Below are positions 1 through 8,573 of a DNA stretch of 20,780 bases, piece by piece. Below the pieces are notes generated by a model. The model did not search any database, had not been told where the DNA came from, and worked only from the letters and a program-made list of their open reading frames with translations. This stretch comes from DASVEG01 sp035540495 (GTDB lineage: Bacteria > Actinomycetota > Acidimicrobiia > Acidimicrobiales > CADCTF01): assembly GCA_035540495.1 (NCBI GenBank), contig DATLGL010000007.1, positions 1 through 20,780 of the forward strand, read 5' to 3'. Numbering within the stretch: the stretch's first letter is position 1; each line of letters opens with the position of its first letter. A program made the position numbers and the translations under genes.

Positions 1-1
1 C

Positions 2-109
2 AACGAGCAGCGCCTCCACGGACACTGCGACGACGTGCCGCCCGCCGAGTTCGAAGCAGCCTTCTACGCTGCCCAACAAGCCGACCCCGCCGGGGTTGGA
101 ATCCAATAA
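2..109 (+). CDS. IS3-family transposase (OrfB), C-terminal end only
   Basis: The frame is open from the window edge and ends at TAA 107-109, giving 35 residues. It contains NEQRLHGHCDDVPPAEFEAA, the usual C-terminal tail of IS3-family OrfB (DDE integrase), where an asparagine-arginine-leucine-histidine stretch is followed by a P-P-A-E-F/Y motif. The catalytic DDE residues lie upstream, outside the window. An IS end follows within 31 bases and is joined to a regulator gene that it interrupts. The family call is firm from this tail, but the subgroup cannot be named from so short a piece. Confidence 0.85.
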   Translation, partial: NEQRLHGHCDDVPPAEFEAAFYAAQQADPAGVGIQ

Positions 110-2949
110 CCCGAGCCTCCATCAGACCCAGGGCGGTTCAGGATGAACAGCGTGAACTGTGGGTAGTCGAACTCGCGGGCTTGTCGGAGCACTTGGTCGG
201 CACGGCGCCTCGCATGTTGGAGGTCGCCGCGCAGGACGGCCAGCCAGGCGTCGAATGCATGGGCGAATACCAAAGGGGCTTGATCGGCTGCGCGCTCGCC
301 TCGGTGCAGGGCGTCCGCGATGGCGTCGACCGCGGCGCCTTCATCGCCGGCGAACCAAGCCGCGAGTGCCTGATTCGCGCGGGCGTGGACGCCAGTTGCA
401 ACCTCGGGGTCGATGTCGGCAACGGATGCGCCTTCGTCGAGAAGTTGCACCGCGAGGTTGGCGTGTGTGATAGACGTGGTCGTGTCGCCTGTGCACCAGG
501 CGAATGCGCACACTGCCGTGTGGCCGAGCACGTGAACTGCGGGATCGCCGCTCGCGGCGGCTCGAGCGAGCAGTTGCTGTCCTGCGGCGATCGCGCCTGA
601 GAAGTCGGCGGCGACACCGGCTGACAGCGCCGCGGCCCAGATCGCTTGGGCTGCGTCTCCTTCCGCTTCCTCGGTCGTGGCGAGCTCAACGGCGCGCTCG
701 ACTTGTTGGCGGGCGTCGTCGGATGCGTGGCCATGCGTGAGGGTGAGGGCGCGATTGAGCCGCACCCGCACGGCGAGCTCGAGGCTCCGGTGATCGGCGC
801 CGTCCACCTGTTCGAGGAGGAGGAGGCACGTCTCCAGGGCTTCGGTGGCGCGGGCGGAGTCGAAGTGCGCCAGTGCCGCCTCGGCCGCAGCGACGTGCGC
901 ACGAACGGCGTCGGACGCGCGCACCACGGGTACGGCGTGCAGCATGTGGTGGGCGAGTTCGAACGCATTGTCCGCGTCGGGATCATGGAGCAGTGCAGTC
1001 GCTATACGAGCGTGCAGCCGGGTGCGTCTCGAGGTGCCGAGCGCGCGTTGAAGCACCTCGCGCACGAGGTCGTGCGTGAATTCGAAGTGAAGTGCGACGT
1101 CGTCGTCCTCGACGACGAGGCCCAGAGCGATGGCCCCCTCGAGCTGGTCGAGCAGGGAGTCCTGGTCCACGAGCGAGACGCGGGATAGGAGGTCAACATC
1201 GAATCGCCGGCCGAGCGACGCAGCTATTGAAAGAAGGTTTCGGCATTGCTCAGGTAGCCGATCGAGGCGACGGCTGATCGTCTCCCGCACTTCCTCCGGC
1301 ACCGGCGCAGAACCGACGGCCGCCGCCGTGAGTGAGCGCTGGCTGCGGAGGAGCCGAGTGAGCTCTCGAACGAAGAGCGGATTCCCGGACGTGCGCACCG
1401 CGATTGCCTCGGTCACCTCCACCTCGAGTGGTTCTGCGGCCACGAGCTCTGCGTAACGATGCACGTCCTCGGGTGCCAGCCCGCGGAGGTGCAGCTCAGT
1501 GAATGCGCCGGCGCGGCGCATCGAGTGCAGTGCTGCGGCCGTGGTCGGGCTTCGGTCACCGTCGCGAAGCGTCGCGATGATCAGGATCGGAGCGCGGTCG
1601 AGCTCGGCGGCCAGGAGGCTCAGTAGTTGGAGAGACGCTGGGTCCGCCCATTGGATGTCTTCAACGATGAGGACGATCGGCTGTGCCGCGGCGATCGCAG
1701 TGAGCGACTCGATGATGGCGCGCCGCAGGCGAGTCCGCGCGAGCTCCGCGTCGTCCAGAGGTGGAGGTGGCGTCGCACCGGGAGACCAGCGCTCCAGCGA
1801 CGCGTCGAGGGTCCGAAGATCAGCGAGTGCGTCTCGGACGTTTGGCGCGAGGTTGCCCGGGTCGACACCATCAAGCAGTCCTCGCAGCACCGTCACCCAC
1901 AGCCAATACGGCGATGACACGTCTCCTTCCACGCTGCGTCCCCATGCCGTCTTCGCGCCGGTAGCCATCCGCGCGCCTTGTGCGGCCAGGCGTGACTTTC
2001 CAATACCTGGCTCGCCCGTGACCACCACGACGCCGCCTTGTCCTCGCTCGAGAGTCGCCACGATCCGAGCGAGAGCTGTCAACTCCTGGTCGCGGCCGAC
2101 GAACTCGTCTTCCGCACGGGGTCCGGCACTCGTGTTGCGGCGACGTGGCGCTGCCGTGGCCGATGCGGGAGTGTCGAAGTCGAGCGAAGGGGCCTGTTCG
2201 AGGATGAGTCGCTCGAGGTCTTGGAGGGGTCGGCCGGGGTCGATCCCGAGTTGTTCGTTGAGTGATGCTCGGGCTCGTTGATAGGCGCGCAGGGCTTCGC
2301 TTTGGCGTCCGCTGCGATAGAGCGCCGTCATGAGCGCCGCCCAGGCACCTTCCCGCAGTGGGGCGTCGCGAACCAAGAGGTCGGCTTCGGCGGCCGCTGT
2401 TGCATGGTCGCCGGTGCGCAGCAACGCCAACAGGCGCGCTTCTTTCGCGGCCCAGCGAAGCTCCGTCAGCCGCGCGATCTCTGGTTGCGCGAAGTCCTCG
2501 TAGGCGAACTCGGCATACGGATCGCCCCGCCATAGTCCGAGCGCGCCGTCGAGCGCGCTCAGCGTGCGGAGAGGGTCGCGCTCCGAGGACCGCAGCGCAT
2601 CCTGAGCGAGTGCGGCGAAGCGATGGCTGTCGATAGATGACTCCCCTGGCGCGAGGACGTAGCCCGGCACGCGTGTCGAGATGACGGCGTTACGGCTACG
2701 GCGCTCGCCTTGCGGCTGGAGGATCCGGCGGAGGCGGGACACGTACGCCTGCAGCGACGCAAGCGCTCGCGCCGGAGCCTCGTCGCCCCACAGCTCCTCG
2801 ATGAGACGGTCGACTGAGACGACCTGGCCGGCATGGATGAGCAGGATCGCCAGCAGCGCGCGCTGCTTCCGGCCCCCGAGCTCCAGCACCGCGCCGTCGC
2901 GAACGACTTCGAGCGGCCCGAGGACGCGGAACTCGACGACAGGCGCCAT
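64..2949 (-). pseudogene. AfsR/SARP-like BTAD regulator with AAA ATPase domain, 3' end cut by an IS3 insertion
   Basis: This is a large STAND-type transcriptional regulator. From ATG 2949 it has an OmpR-type winged helix (about residues 5-95, starting VEFRVLGPLEVV), a bacterial transcriptional activation domain (BTAD, about 100-250), then an ATPase with Walker A GEPGIGKS (312-319) and Walker B IVLIVEDIQWAD (425-436), followed by TPR-like helical repeats. ATG 2949 was chosen because the family homology begins just after it and GGGAGA precedes it by 11 bases; an in-frame GTG three codons upstream is an alternative. Native sequence ends at residue 936 (base 142). Residue 937 spans the IS junction and the next 24 are encoded by the IS, so the C-terminus is lost. 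DNA-binding and activation domains remain, so some activity is possible. It lies 49 bases after the GNAT gene, probably in one transcript. Confidence 0.85.
121..140 (+). repeat. Terminal inverted repeat (right end) of the IS3-family element
   Basis: The sequence ends in GGGCGGTTCA at 131-140. Read inward from the other strand it begins TGAACCGCCC, a start common in actinobacterial IS3-family ends with the TG...CA termini of the family. It lies 12 bases after the transposase stop. At base 141 the sequence changes to regulator coding sequence on the minus strand. The opposite IS end and the target duplication are outside the window. Confidence 0.75.
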
Positions 2950-2998
2950 CGACGTCACGCTCTCCCATGGAACCACAGGTGGAGCGGGGACGAGCAGC

Positions 2999-3457
2999 TC
3001 ACAGGTCGAGCTCCATGTGCAACCGGCTGCGACCGGCGTCGTCGATCGAATGAAGTTCGATCGGGCGGAAGCCCATCCGCGCCAGCAGCGGGATCCCCCG
3101 CGCATGCGCTACGTCGACCCGGAACACCAACCGCCAGGCGCCGGCGGAGCGCGCGGCGTCGACAAGTTCCTCGACGAGACGCCTGCCGAGGCCCAGGCTG
3201 CGGAGACGTGGCACGACAGCGAAGGCGTGAAGCGTCACCGTCGCAGGGGAGTCCTCCGTGGTGGTCAGCGCCACAGCGCACGGTGGGTCCTCCGGCGGAG
3301 CGGCTGCGTCCCGCAGCTCCCACAGTTCCCCCACCAAAGGTAGGCATCCTGGTGGCACGCAGCGCTCGAGCGCTGCCCAGGCCGACGCGTGAGTCGCCGT
3401 CGCCGGTTGCACCGGCCGGAAGACCAACAGCAAATCGGAGACTCTCACCTCTGTCAT
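2999..3457 (-). CDS. GNAT-family N-acetyltransferase
   Basis: The 152-residue protein carries the GNAT acetyl-CoA-binding motif A as HAFAVVPRLRSLGLGRRLVE (about residues 77-96). The R-x-L-G-L-G pyrophosphate loop is followed by the expected amphipathic helix and, near the C-terminus, the ARGIPLLARMGFRPIE stretch typical of motif B. It transfers an acetyl group from acetyl-CoA to an unknown amine. ATG 3457 fits the family length; the frame stays open far upstream but that part looks non-coding. No clear Shine-Dalgarno is seen, so a leaderless start is possible. It is the first gene of a probable two-gene unit with the AfsR-like regulator. A tandem heptamer repeat lies 22-39 bases upstream of the start. 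Confidence 0.8.
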   Translation of the reverse strand: MTEVRVSDLLLVFRPVQPATATHASAWAALERCVPPGCLPLVGELWELRDAAAPPEDPPCAVALTTTEDSPATVTLHAFAVVPRLRSLGLGRRLVEELVDAARSAGAWRLVFRVDVAHARGIPLLARMGFRPIELHSIDDAGRSRLHMELDL

Positions 3458-3478
3458 GCGTTGAAGCGTTCTCGGCCG

Positions 3479-3496
3479 CTCTTGCACGTCTCTTGC
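3479..3496. promoter_or_regulatory. Candidate SARP operator: heptamer direct repeat, 11-bp period
   Basis: CTCTTGC occurs at 3479-3485 and again, identical, at 3490-3496, separated by ACGT, so the copies start exactly 11 bases apart. SARP/AfsR proteins are known to bind tandem heptamers with 11-bp spacing, about 8 bp from a -10 box. On the minus strand, 8 bp beyond the proximal copy, lies AACGCT (3470-3465), a weak -10 candidate that would start transcription close to the GNAT ATG at 3457. Binding by the regulator encoded just downstream is inference. Confidence 0.4.
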
Positions 3497-3607
3497 CTTG
3501 GTAGGGGAACTGACGTCGCGGAATGCAAGGAATGTGGTGGTGCCGGCGTGTGCGGGTGCAAGGGGTCGTACAGAACGGTGCAAGTCATCGCCTTTACGGT
3601 CGCCGAC

Positions 3608-3784
3608 ATGAGTACAACGACCGTCACCCAGTGGTCCGCGGAGGCGTCTCGGCGCGTGCTTCTCGAGATGCTCGTCCGAGCCCTCACCGATTACGCGACC
3701 GGCATCGCTCACCCGGCGTTCGCGGCGGTCGCAACCGGCGGGATCGACATCAAGACAACCGATCAAGTGCGGGAGCGTCCATGA
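3608..3784 (+). CDS. Small hypothetical protein preceding the ABC transporter
   Basis: ATG 3608 opens a 58-codon frame (start MSTTTVTQWSAEASRR). Its TGA overlaps the ABC ATPase start as ATGA (3781-3784), which suggests translational coupling and supports it as real. I do not recognise a family. It is soluble in appearance, with one amphipathic stretch (RRVLLEMLVRALTDYA). No Shine-Dalgarno precedes the ATG. The same frame stays open upstream and encodes a cysteine cluster (ECKECGGAGVCGCKGS, about 3517-3564) resembling a zinc knuckle, so the true start may lie further upstream at a non-ATG codon. Confidence 0.5.
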   Translation: MSTTTVTQWSAEASRRVLLEMLVRALTDYATGIAHPAFAAVATGGIDIKTTDQVRERP

Positions 3785-4686
3785 GCACGCCCATGATCAG
3801 CGTGCGCGGTCTCACCAAACGCTATGGCTCGACGACGGCCGTTGACGATCTGAGCTTCACCGTCCGCGAAGGAGCCGTCACCGCGTTCCTCGGGCCGAAC
3901 GGCGCGGGCAAGACGACCACCATCCGGATGCTGCTCGGACTGGCGCCGCCCGACGCAGGCGAGGCGCTCGTCCTCGGCAAGCCCTACCAGGGACTCCAGC
4001 GGCCCGTGTCGGTGGTGGGCACATTGATCGACGGCGCGGGGTTCCACCCCGGGCGCACTGCGCGGAACCACCTTCGCGTGCTCGCGTCGATGACCGGCAT
4101 CTCAGAACGCCGAGTCGATGAGGTGATCAGAGCTGTTGATCTTGCCGGTGCAGCCGACCGCAAAGTCGGAGGCTTCTCCCTCGGCATGCGAAGGCGTCTC
4201 GGGCTCGCGTGCGCGCTGCTCGGCGACCCGAGGATCCTGATCCTCGACGAACCGGCCAACGGCCTGGATCCTGCAGGGATCCGTTGGCTTCGCGAGTCGC
4301 TCAAGTCCTTCGCCGCCGATGGCGGCACGGTGCTGGTGTCGAGCCATGTGCTCGCTGAGGTCGCTCACACCGCAGACGACGTCGTCGTGATCAACAAGGG
4401 CGCCCTCGTCACCCAGACGACCGTGGAGGATCTCACGGCCGGCCAGGCCGTCACGGTGAAGGTGTCAGACCGAGATCGGCTCCGTCGGGCACTCGCGCCC
4501 ACGGGCGCAGCCATCCGGGTCGACGGGCGGGACGGCCTGTCGCTAACCGGAATCACCGCCCGCGCCGTGGGCGAGGCCGCCGCGCGGGAGGGACTCGTCG
4601 TCTACGAGCTCACCTCTCGCGGCCAGAGCCTCGAAGACGTCTTCATGCAACTCACTACCGAAGGAGCAGAGCATGCTGCGAGCTGA
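3781..4686 (+). CDS. ABC transporter ATP-binding protein (ABC-2 / drug-efflux type)
   Basis: The 301-residue ATPase has Walker A GPNGAGKT (about 39-46), an ABC signature GFSLGMRRRLGLA (near 137-149), Walker B ILILDEPANGLDP and the H-loop VLVSSH. The C-terminal extension of about 80 residues ending in SLEDVFMQLT is typical of ATPases paired with ABC-2 membrane proteins (CcmA/DrrA-like). It would power export through the permease encoded next. The start is set by the ATGA overlap with the small ORF, and the 3' end overlaps the permease start by 14 bases, so the genes form an operon. The substrate is unknown; lantibiotic, drug and lipid export are all seen in the family. Confidence 0.93.
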   Translation: MSTPMISVRGLTKRYGSTTAVDDLSFTVREGAVTAFLGPNGAGKTTTIRMLLGLAPPDAGEALVLGKPYQGLQRPVSVVGTLIDGAGFHPGRTARNHLRVLASMTGISERRVDEVIRAVDLAGAADRKVGGFSLGMRRRLGLACALLGDPRILILDEPANGLDPAGIRWLRESLKSFAADGGTVLVSSHVLAEVAHTADDVVVINKGALVTQTTVEDLTAGQAVTVKVSDRDRLRRALAPTGAAIRVDGRDGLSLTGITARAVGEAAAREGLVVYELTSRGQSLEDVFMQLTTEGAEHAAS

Positions 4687-5409
4687 ACTCAGGAAGTGGG
4701 CGACGACGCGTGGCAACCTCGGCCTCGTCGTCGGCGCTATCGCAGTTGCCGCACTCGGCCCGTTCTCGACGACGACCAGCGCGGAGCCCCTTGCGCTGTC
4801 CAAACCCCTCCACACCCAGACGCTCTTCGTGCTGGCATCGGTCAACATCGGGCTCTTCGCCCTCATCCTCGGCGTGCGATCGTTCACGGACGAGTTTCGC
4901 CACGGCACGATCGCCTGGACCATGCTCGCCATCCGCGATCGCCGGCTCATCGCCGCGGCGAAAGCTGCGATCGCCGCGCTGGTCGCCGGTGGGATGGCAC
5001 TCGCGGCATAGCCGTGATGGTCGTCGTGGCGATGCTGTTCGCCACCATGAAGGGAGCGACCCTGGGACTCGACGCGTCCGACGCTGCCGCGATCGTCGGC
5101 CTCGCCGCCGCCGCCTCGAGTTGGGCGGCCATCGGTGTGATGGTCGGTGCCGTCGTGCGTCACCAGGTACCAGCCGTTGTCGGCAGCATCATCTGGGTGC
5201 TCATCGTCGAGAACCTCGCCGCCGGGTTCCTCGGCGGAGCCGGCCGATTCCTCCCGGGCCAAGCAGCGCACGGCCTCGCCAGCGCTTCGGCCGCCTCGAA
5301 CCTCCTCCCGCCACACCTCGCCGCCCTCGTCCTCGCCGCGTACATCGGCGTCTTGACGCCTGTCGCTGTGCTCACGCTTTCGCGGCGAGAGCTGATGCTC
5401 GCCGGCTGA
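4673..5409 (+). pseudogene. ABC-2 type permease, frameshifted near 5000
   Basis: ATG 4673 has a strong ribosome site (AAGGAG, six bases upstream) and overlaps the ATPase gene. The frame begins MLRAELRKWATTRGNLGLVV, the usual N-terminus of ABC-2 membrane proteins, but stops at TAG 5009-5011 after 112 residues. The rest continues in the preceding frame (from about 4996, GIAVMVVVAMLFATMKG) to TGA 5407-5409. Together the two parts give about 245 residues and six hydrophobic segments, the family norm. The shift equals loss of one base (or gain of two). No slippery heptamer is visible, so programmed frameshifting is unlikely. A sequencing error or a real mutation fits best. Separate translation of part two from GTG 5014 or ATG 5017 has no visible ribosome site. 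Confidence 0.8.
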
Positions 5410-5447
5410 ACCCGGTTGAGTCACGACAACCACGAAAGGAACCCAAC

Positions 5448-6125
5448 GTGCGTGCACGATCGACGCTGCGACCGGTAGCCGTGGCATCGGCAGCCTTGAT
5501 TCTTCTCGCCGCCTGCGGCGCCGGAGATCGCACGGCGGCGCCGTCTCCTGCACAGTCGACGACCACGACGCCCACCCGCGATCAACCCGCGATGAGCTGG
5601 ACGAGCCCCTTCGAGGTCACTGTGCCGAACGGCTGGACGATCCGCGACTGCGAGGGTGAGCGACTCAACGTATGTGTGTATGACGGCTCACGATCCCTAG
5701 GCGACATCGAGCTCAACACCGACTACCCCCTCGACAGCATCGATGTCGGCCGCGACCCAGCCGCTACGGCTCACAAGCTCGCCGAAGCGATGACCGCCCA
5801 CTTCCGCGACGACCGGGCACGAGGATGCTCCGCCTTCACCTTCACGGGCGACACCGTCCGCGCCGCCTCCGTGGGCGGCAAGCCATCGGCACGAGGCGGC
5901 TTCACACTCACAAATCGCGAAGGCCGAGTCGTTGAACGGGTCATCAACTACTACCTCGTCGAAGGGGCCAAGTTCGCGATCGTCAACATCGATGCGTACG
6001 TCTCGGAAGGCGGATGCCTCGGCCCAACCGAGTACGACCCGACATTCACGCCGGCCGACCTCGACAAGCTGGAACCCCACCTCGATTCCTTGGTCGCGGC
6101 GACACCGACTACAGCGACTCGGTGA
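5448..6125 (+). CDS. Secreted lipoprotein of unknown function
   Basis: GTG 5448 is preceded by AAAGGA at seven bases. The 225-residue product starts with a basic N-terminus and hydrophobic stretch ending in the lipobox LAAC (Cys 23), so Lgt/Lsp processing and anchoring to the outer face of the membrane are expected. A Ser/Thr/Pro-rich linker follows, then a globular domain (WTSPFEVTVPNGWTIRDCEG onward) with several cysteines that could pair outside the cell. The fold resembles small PsbP-like or LpqN-type lipoproteins in length and style, but I cannot assign it. It lies 38 bases after the permease, so it may be co-transcribed and serve as an accessory protein of the ABC system. Confidence 0.8.
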   Translation: MRARSTLRPVAVASAALILLAACGAGDRTAAPSPAQSTTTTPTRDQPAMSWTSPFEVTVPNGWTIRDCEGERLNVCVYDGSRSLGDIELNTDYPLDSIDVGRDPAATAHKLAEAMTAHFRDDRARGCSAFTFTGDTVRAASVGGKPSARGGFTLTNREGRVVERVINYYLVEGAKFAIVNIDAYVSEGGCLGPTEYDPTFTPADLDKLEPHLDSLVAATPTTATR

Positions 6126-6316
6126 TCATCGAGCCGCGCACGTGACGTGGTCGGCTCGCCGAGGGGCTACCGCGTCGTCTCTCGACCCAATCCGGCGTCG
6201 TCAGCATCGTGTACTCCTGACACCACAGCGACTTCTTCGGCGTCGATGACGACGCCGCTGTTCGCATTGCGGACGCGAACGCGGCACGGTCGCCACGTCA
6301 GTGGCAACCTGGGACC

Positions 6317-6628
6317 ATGGAGCCACAGGTCGAGCCCGCGCGAATGCCATCTCGGCCCCCGCGGCCGCCGGCACCTCCAACAACGGGTGGTGGTGCCGCC
6401 GGATCCTACGGAGACGATGGACCCCGACGCCGCGCGGTGTCGCGTCACGGGCGCGGCACATGGCGTTGGCTCATCGACCCGTTCGGTGAGCTGCGGCGGG
6501 TCACTTGGCCTAGCCCGCTCACGGCTGCGCAGAACGCGCTCGTCGTGTCGATCGTGATCGTGGCGTGTCTCGTGCTGATCGGCGGCGTAGATCTCGGCGC
6601 GCACGAGCTTCTGTCGCGCGTTCGCTAG
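6317..6628 (+). CDS. secE: SecE-like preprotein translocase subunit
   Basis: The 103-residue protein has a Pro/Gly/Arg-rich N-terminal extension (1-48). It then has the SecE signature: an amphipathic helix FGELRRVTWPSPLTAAQNAL (about 57-76) followed by one transmembrane segment (about 75-92, VVSIVIVACLVLIGGVDL). In SecYEG, SecE clamps the two halves of SecY. The V-T-W-P-S motif and the Asp ending the membrane helix match the family. SecE genes normally precede nusG and rplK; here there is neither, only a lipoprotein gene upstream and a YecM-like gene downstream. This may be a second copy or a relocated gene. The start has only a weak GGGA upstream. Confidence 0.8.
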   Translation: MEPQVEPARMPSRPPRPPAPPTTGGGAAGSYGDDGPRRRAVSRHGRGTWRWLIDPFGELRRVTWPSPLTAAQNALVVSIVIVACLVLIGGVDLGAHELLSRVR

Positions 6629-6817
6629 TCAGCATGTACCGCCGCCGGCGACCGACTGGGCGGCGTCGTGTCGGTCGCGGTTGTGCTGGAGACGCGGGCC
6701 AGCACGCACGAGACGGACCTTCGCGCCACCCAGTTCATTCGGCTTACATGAAGGCGCCAATGTGGCCGCAGAGCAGCCTTCACCGGGTGCACGGCCGTGT
6801 TCGGCAAGGAGGGCGAC

Positions 6818-7411
6818 ATGAGTGACGCGATCGCGGACATCATCGGCGACTACCGCGCGTTCGCCGCCCAGCAGCGCGACCGGCTGCTGGCGCTGGGTAT
6901 CGACATCGACCCATACGAGCTGAGCCACATCGCGTTTCGGGTGCCGGAGTGGGACCAGTACATCCACGTCCGGACGCTTCTCGAACGCCACGCGAGCGCC
7001 AACCGTGAGAACTTCTGGAACGGGCGCCCGATCTCGTTGATCCTCCTCGCGGATCCGCCGGAGGTCCTCGGTGGCAAGCCGGTTCCGATGATCGAGCTCA
7101 TCCCACCCGTGCATCAGAGGGTCTACAAGATGGGAATGGAGCATCTCGGCGTCGTCGTCGGCGACGCCTTCGATGCGTTCGTCGAATCCCACAAGCCTGT
7201 GCTGACGGGCCAGCAGTTCCAAGGTCCGAACAGCAACCCTGACCCCGTGTACGTCCTGCTCGAGGACTTCACCCACGTGAAGTTCTATCGAGCCTCGCTT
7301 CAGTCGGCGGTCGAGAGCCAGGGCTCCCGGTTCGACGGCATCCACCATGTTGACGGCTGGGTTCCTCAGCGGCAGGTCACCGCGACCGGTCCGAACCCAC
7401 TGCCGCGCTGA
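6818..7411 (+). CDS. YecM-like protein (VOC superfamily)
   Basis: ATG 6818 has an excellent ribosome site (AAGGAGGG, four bases upstream), better than the in-frame ATG 6797. The 197-residue protein shows the YecM pattern: SHIAFRV (His 37), NGRPISLILL (68-77), a P-V-P-M-I-E-L strand (Glu 93) and GMEHLGVVV (His 109). The two His and the Glu sit where VOC-fold proteins bind a metal. E. coli YecM is structurally a VOC protein of unknown function, so no reaction is proposed. It is monocistronic, convergent with the homocysteine methyltransferase gene. The last 15 residues are Pro-rich and look disordered. Confidence 0.75.
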   Translation: MSDAIADIIGDYRAFAAQQRDRLLALGIDIDPYELSHIAFRVPEWDQYIHVRTLLERHASANRENFWNGRPISLILLADPPEVLGGKPVPMIELIPPVHQRVYKMGMEHLGVVVGDAFDAFVESHKPVLTGQQFQGPNSNPDPVYVLLEDFTHVKFYRASLQSAVESQGSRFDGIHHVDGWVPQRQVTATGPNPLPR

Positions 7412-7649
7412 CCGTTCGAGCGGTGTCGTCAACTCAGGAGACGGTCGAACTGGCTGCTGCGTTCGGGCGGGGCGTCGTGTTGAGGTTCGCGCGGTACCGC
7501 TTTCCCACAGGAACCTGTCGCACAGTCGAGCACGACCACCTCTGCAACGGGCGAGAGCACCAGGGTGTCGTGACCCGCAACCTGGCGTATCCGCCCGTCC
7601 CATTGGTAACTATGTCTGCGGACGTTCGGAACGGGTGAGGCGCCGGGCG
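7412..7649. other. Convergent intergenic region, nothing recognised
   Basis: This spacer separates the ends of the YecM-like gene (plus) and the homocysteine methyltransferase gene (minus). A plus-strand frame of about 71 codons starting at a GTG near 7423 can be read, but it has no ribosome site, no recognisable motif and a composition unlike a folded protein. I see no clear terminator hairpin with a T-run. Confidence 0.5.
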
Positions 7650-8573
7650 TCAGAGGCACCTCCGGGCGATGGCGGCGACGTGACGGACGTCGGTGCCACA
7701 ACAGCCGCCGAGAACGCGAAGGTTCGGGTGCCGGCGGCGCAGCTGCGAGTAGAGCTCGGCGAGCTCGTCCGGGTCGCCGTCATCCAGCTCCTCCGCGTCG
7801 TCGAGCTCGGCGTGGCTCGCCCGTGAGGCGTTCGCCCGCAGCAGCTCGATCCGGCTGGTCGCCGGCGACCGTGCGTCGAGCGCGCTGGAGAAATGATCGG
7901 GGTGGGCGCAGTTGATCCCGAAGTGGAGCACAGCCCCGACGGTCGCGGCGTCAACCTCAGCGATGGCTTCGTGCAGCGCCTGCCCGCTCGGAAGCATTCC
8001 GTTCGTCTCGACGGTGAAGGCGATGACTACCGGGACGCCCGCCGCCACCGCCGCTCGCACGACGCCGATCGGCTCGCCGGTGTGCGTCGCGGTCAGCATC
8101 GTCACCCGGTCGGCGCCCGCAGCGGCGAACGCCTCGATCTGAGGCCGGTGGTAACTCTGGGCGGCGTCGGGGGTGAGCAGCTCGCTCGGGCTGTAGCCAT
8201 CGCCACGAGGGCCGATGTTGCCGCTCACGACGACGTCGACGTCGCTCGACTCGGCGGCGAGAGCCCGGAGGAACGCCACCGAGTCGCGGTTGACGCGACC
8301 AAGCGCGGCGGCGTCGTAGCCGAGACGAGCACCCCAGTCGCGGTTCGCTCGCCACGTCGGTGTCTCCAGGACGAGGCCGAGGCCTGCGGTGGCGGCGACC
8401 CGGAGGTGGTCCCGGAAGTACTCCGCCAGCAGCTCCCGTCCCGACGGGTCGTCCAGCAGCGGGAACGCGGCGAAGTCGGGCAGGTCGACCGCGCGGTGGA
8501 AGACGAGCCACGTCTCCAGGCCACTGTCCGTCAGAGTCGGCGCATCGTCGACGGCCGACGGACCGTCCCCCAT
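7650..8573 (-). CDS. Homocysteine S-methyltransferase family protein
   Basis: The 307-residue enzyme begins with the family N-terminus (TLTDSGLETWLVF) and has the three zinc cysteines: GINC (Cys 222) and VLGGCCGTD (Cys 291 and 292). Members transfer a methyl group to homocysteine from S-methylmethionine, SAM or betaine; some plant and bacterial members act on selenocysteine or selenohomocysteine. ATG 8573 overlaps the upstream cupin stop as TGATG, which indicates translational coupling. It is the last gene of the leftward operon with the ArsR-rhodanese protein and the SAM methyltransferase. In this setting it could regenerate methionine or methylate a thiol or selenol; which of these applies is unknown. 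Confidence 0.88.
   Translation of the reverse strand: MGDGPSAVDDAPTLTDSGLETWLVFHRAVDLPDFAAFPLLDDPSGRELLAEYFRDHLRVAATAGLGLVLETPTWRANRDWGARLGYDAAALGRVNRDSVAFLRALAAESSDVDVVVSGNIGPRGDGYSPSELLTPDAAQSYHRPQIEAFAAAGADRVTMLTATHTGEPIGVVRAAVAAGVPVVIAFTVETNGMLPSGQALHEAIAEVDAATVGAVLHFGINCAHPDHFSSALDARSPATSRIELLRANASRASHAELDDAEELDDGDPDELAELYSQLRRRHPNLRVLGGCCGTDVRHVAAIARRCL

Noticed and set aside
4996..5020. Programmed -1 frameshift in the permease
   Set aside because: No X-XXY-YYZ slippery heptamer or obvious stimulatory structure; a mutation or base-calling error is simpler.
4543..5553. Minus-strand 336-codon frame over the permease
   Set aside because: Antisense; the plus strand encodes membrane segments typical of ABC-2 permeases despite the frameshift.
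7423..7638. Small plus-strand ORF after the YecM-like gene
   Set aside because: No ribosome site, no motif, and ends in unremarkable sequence; kept only as an unassigned spacer.
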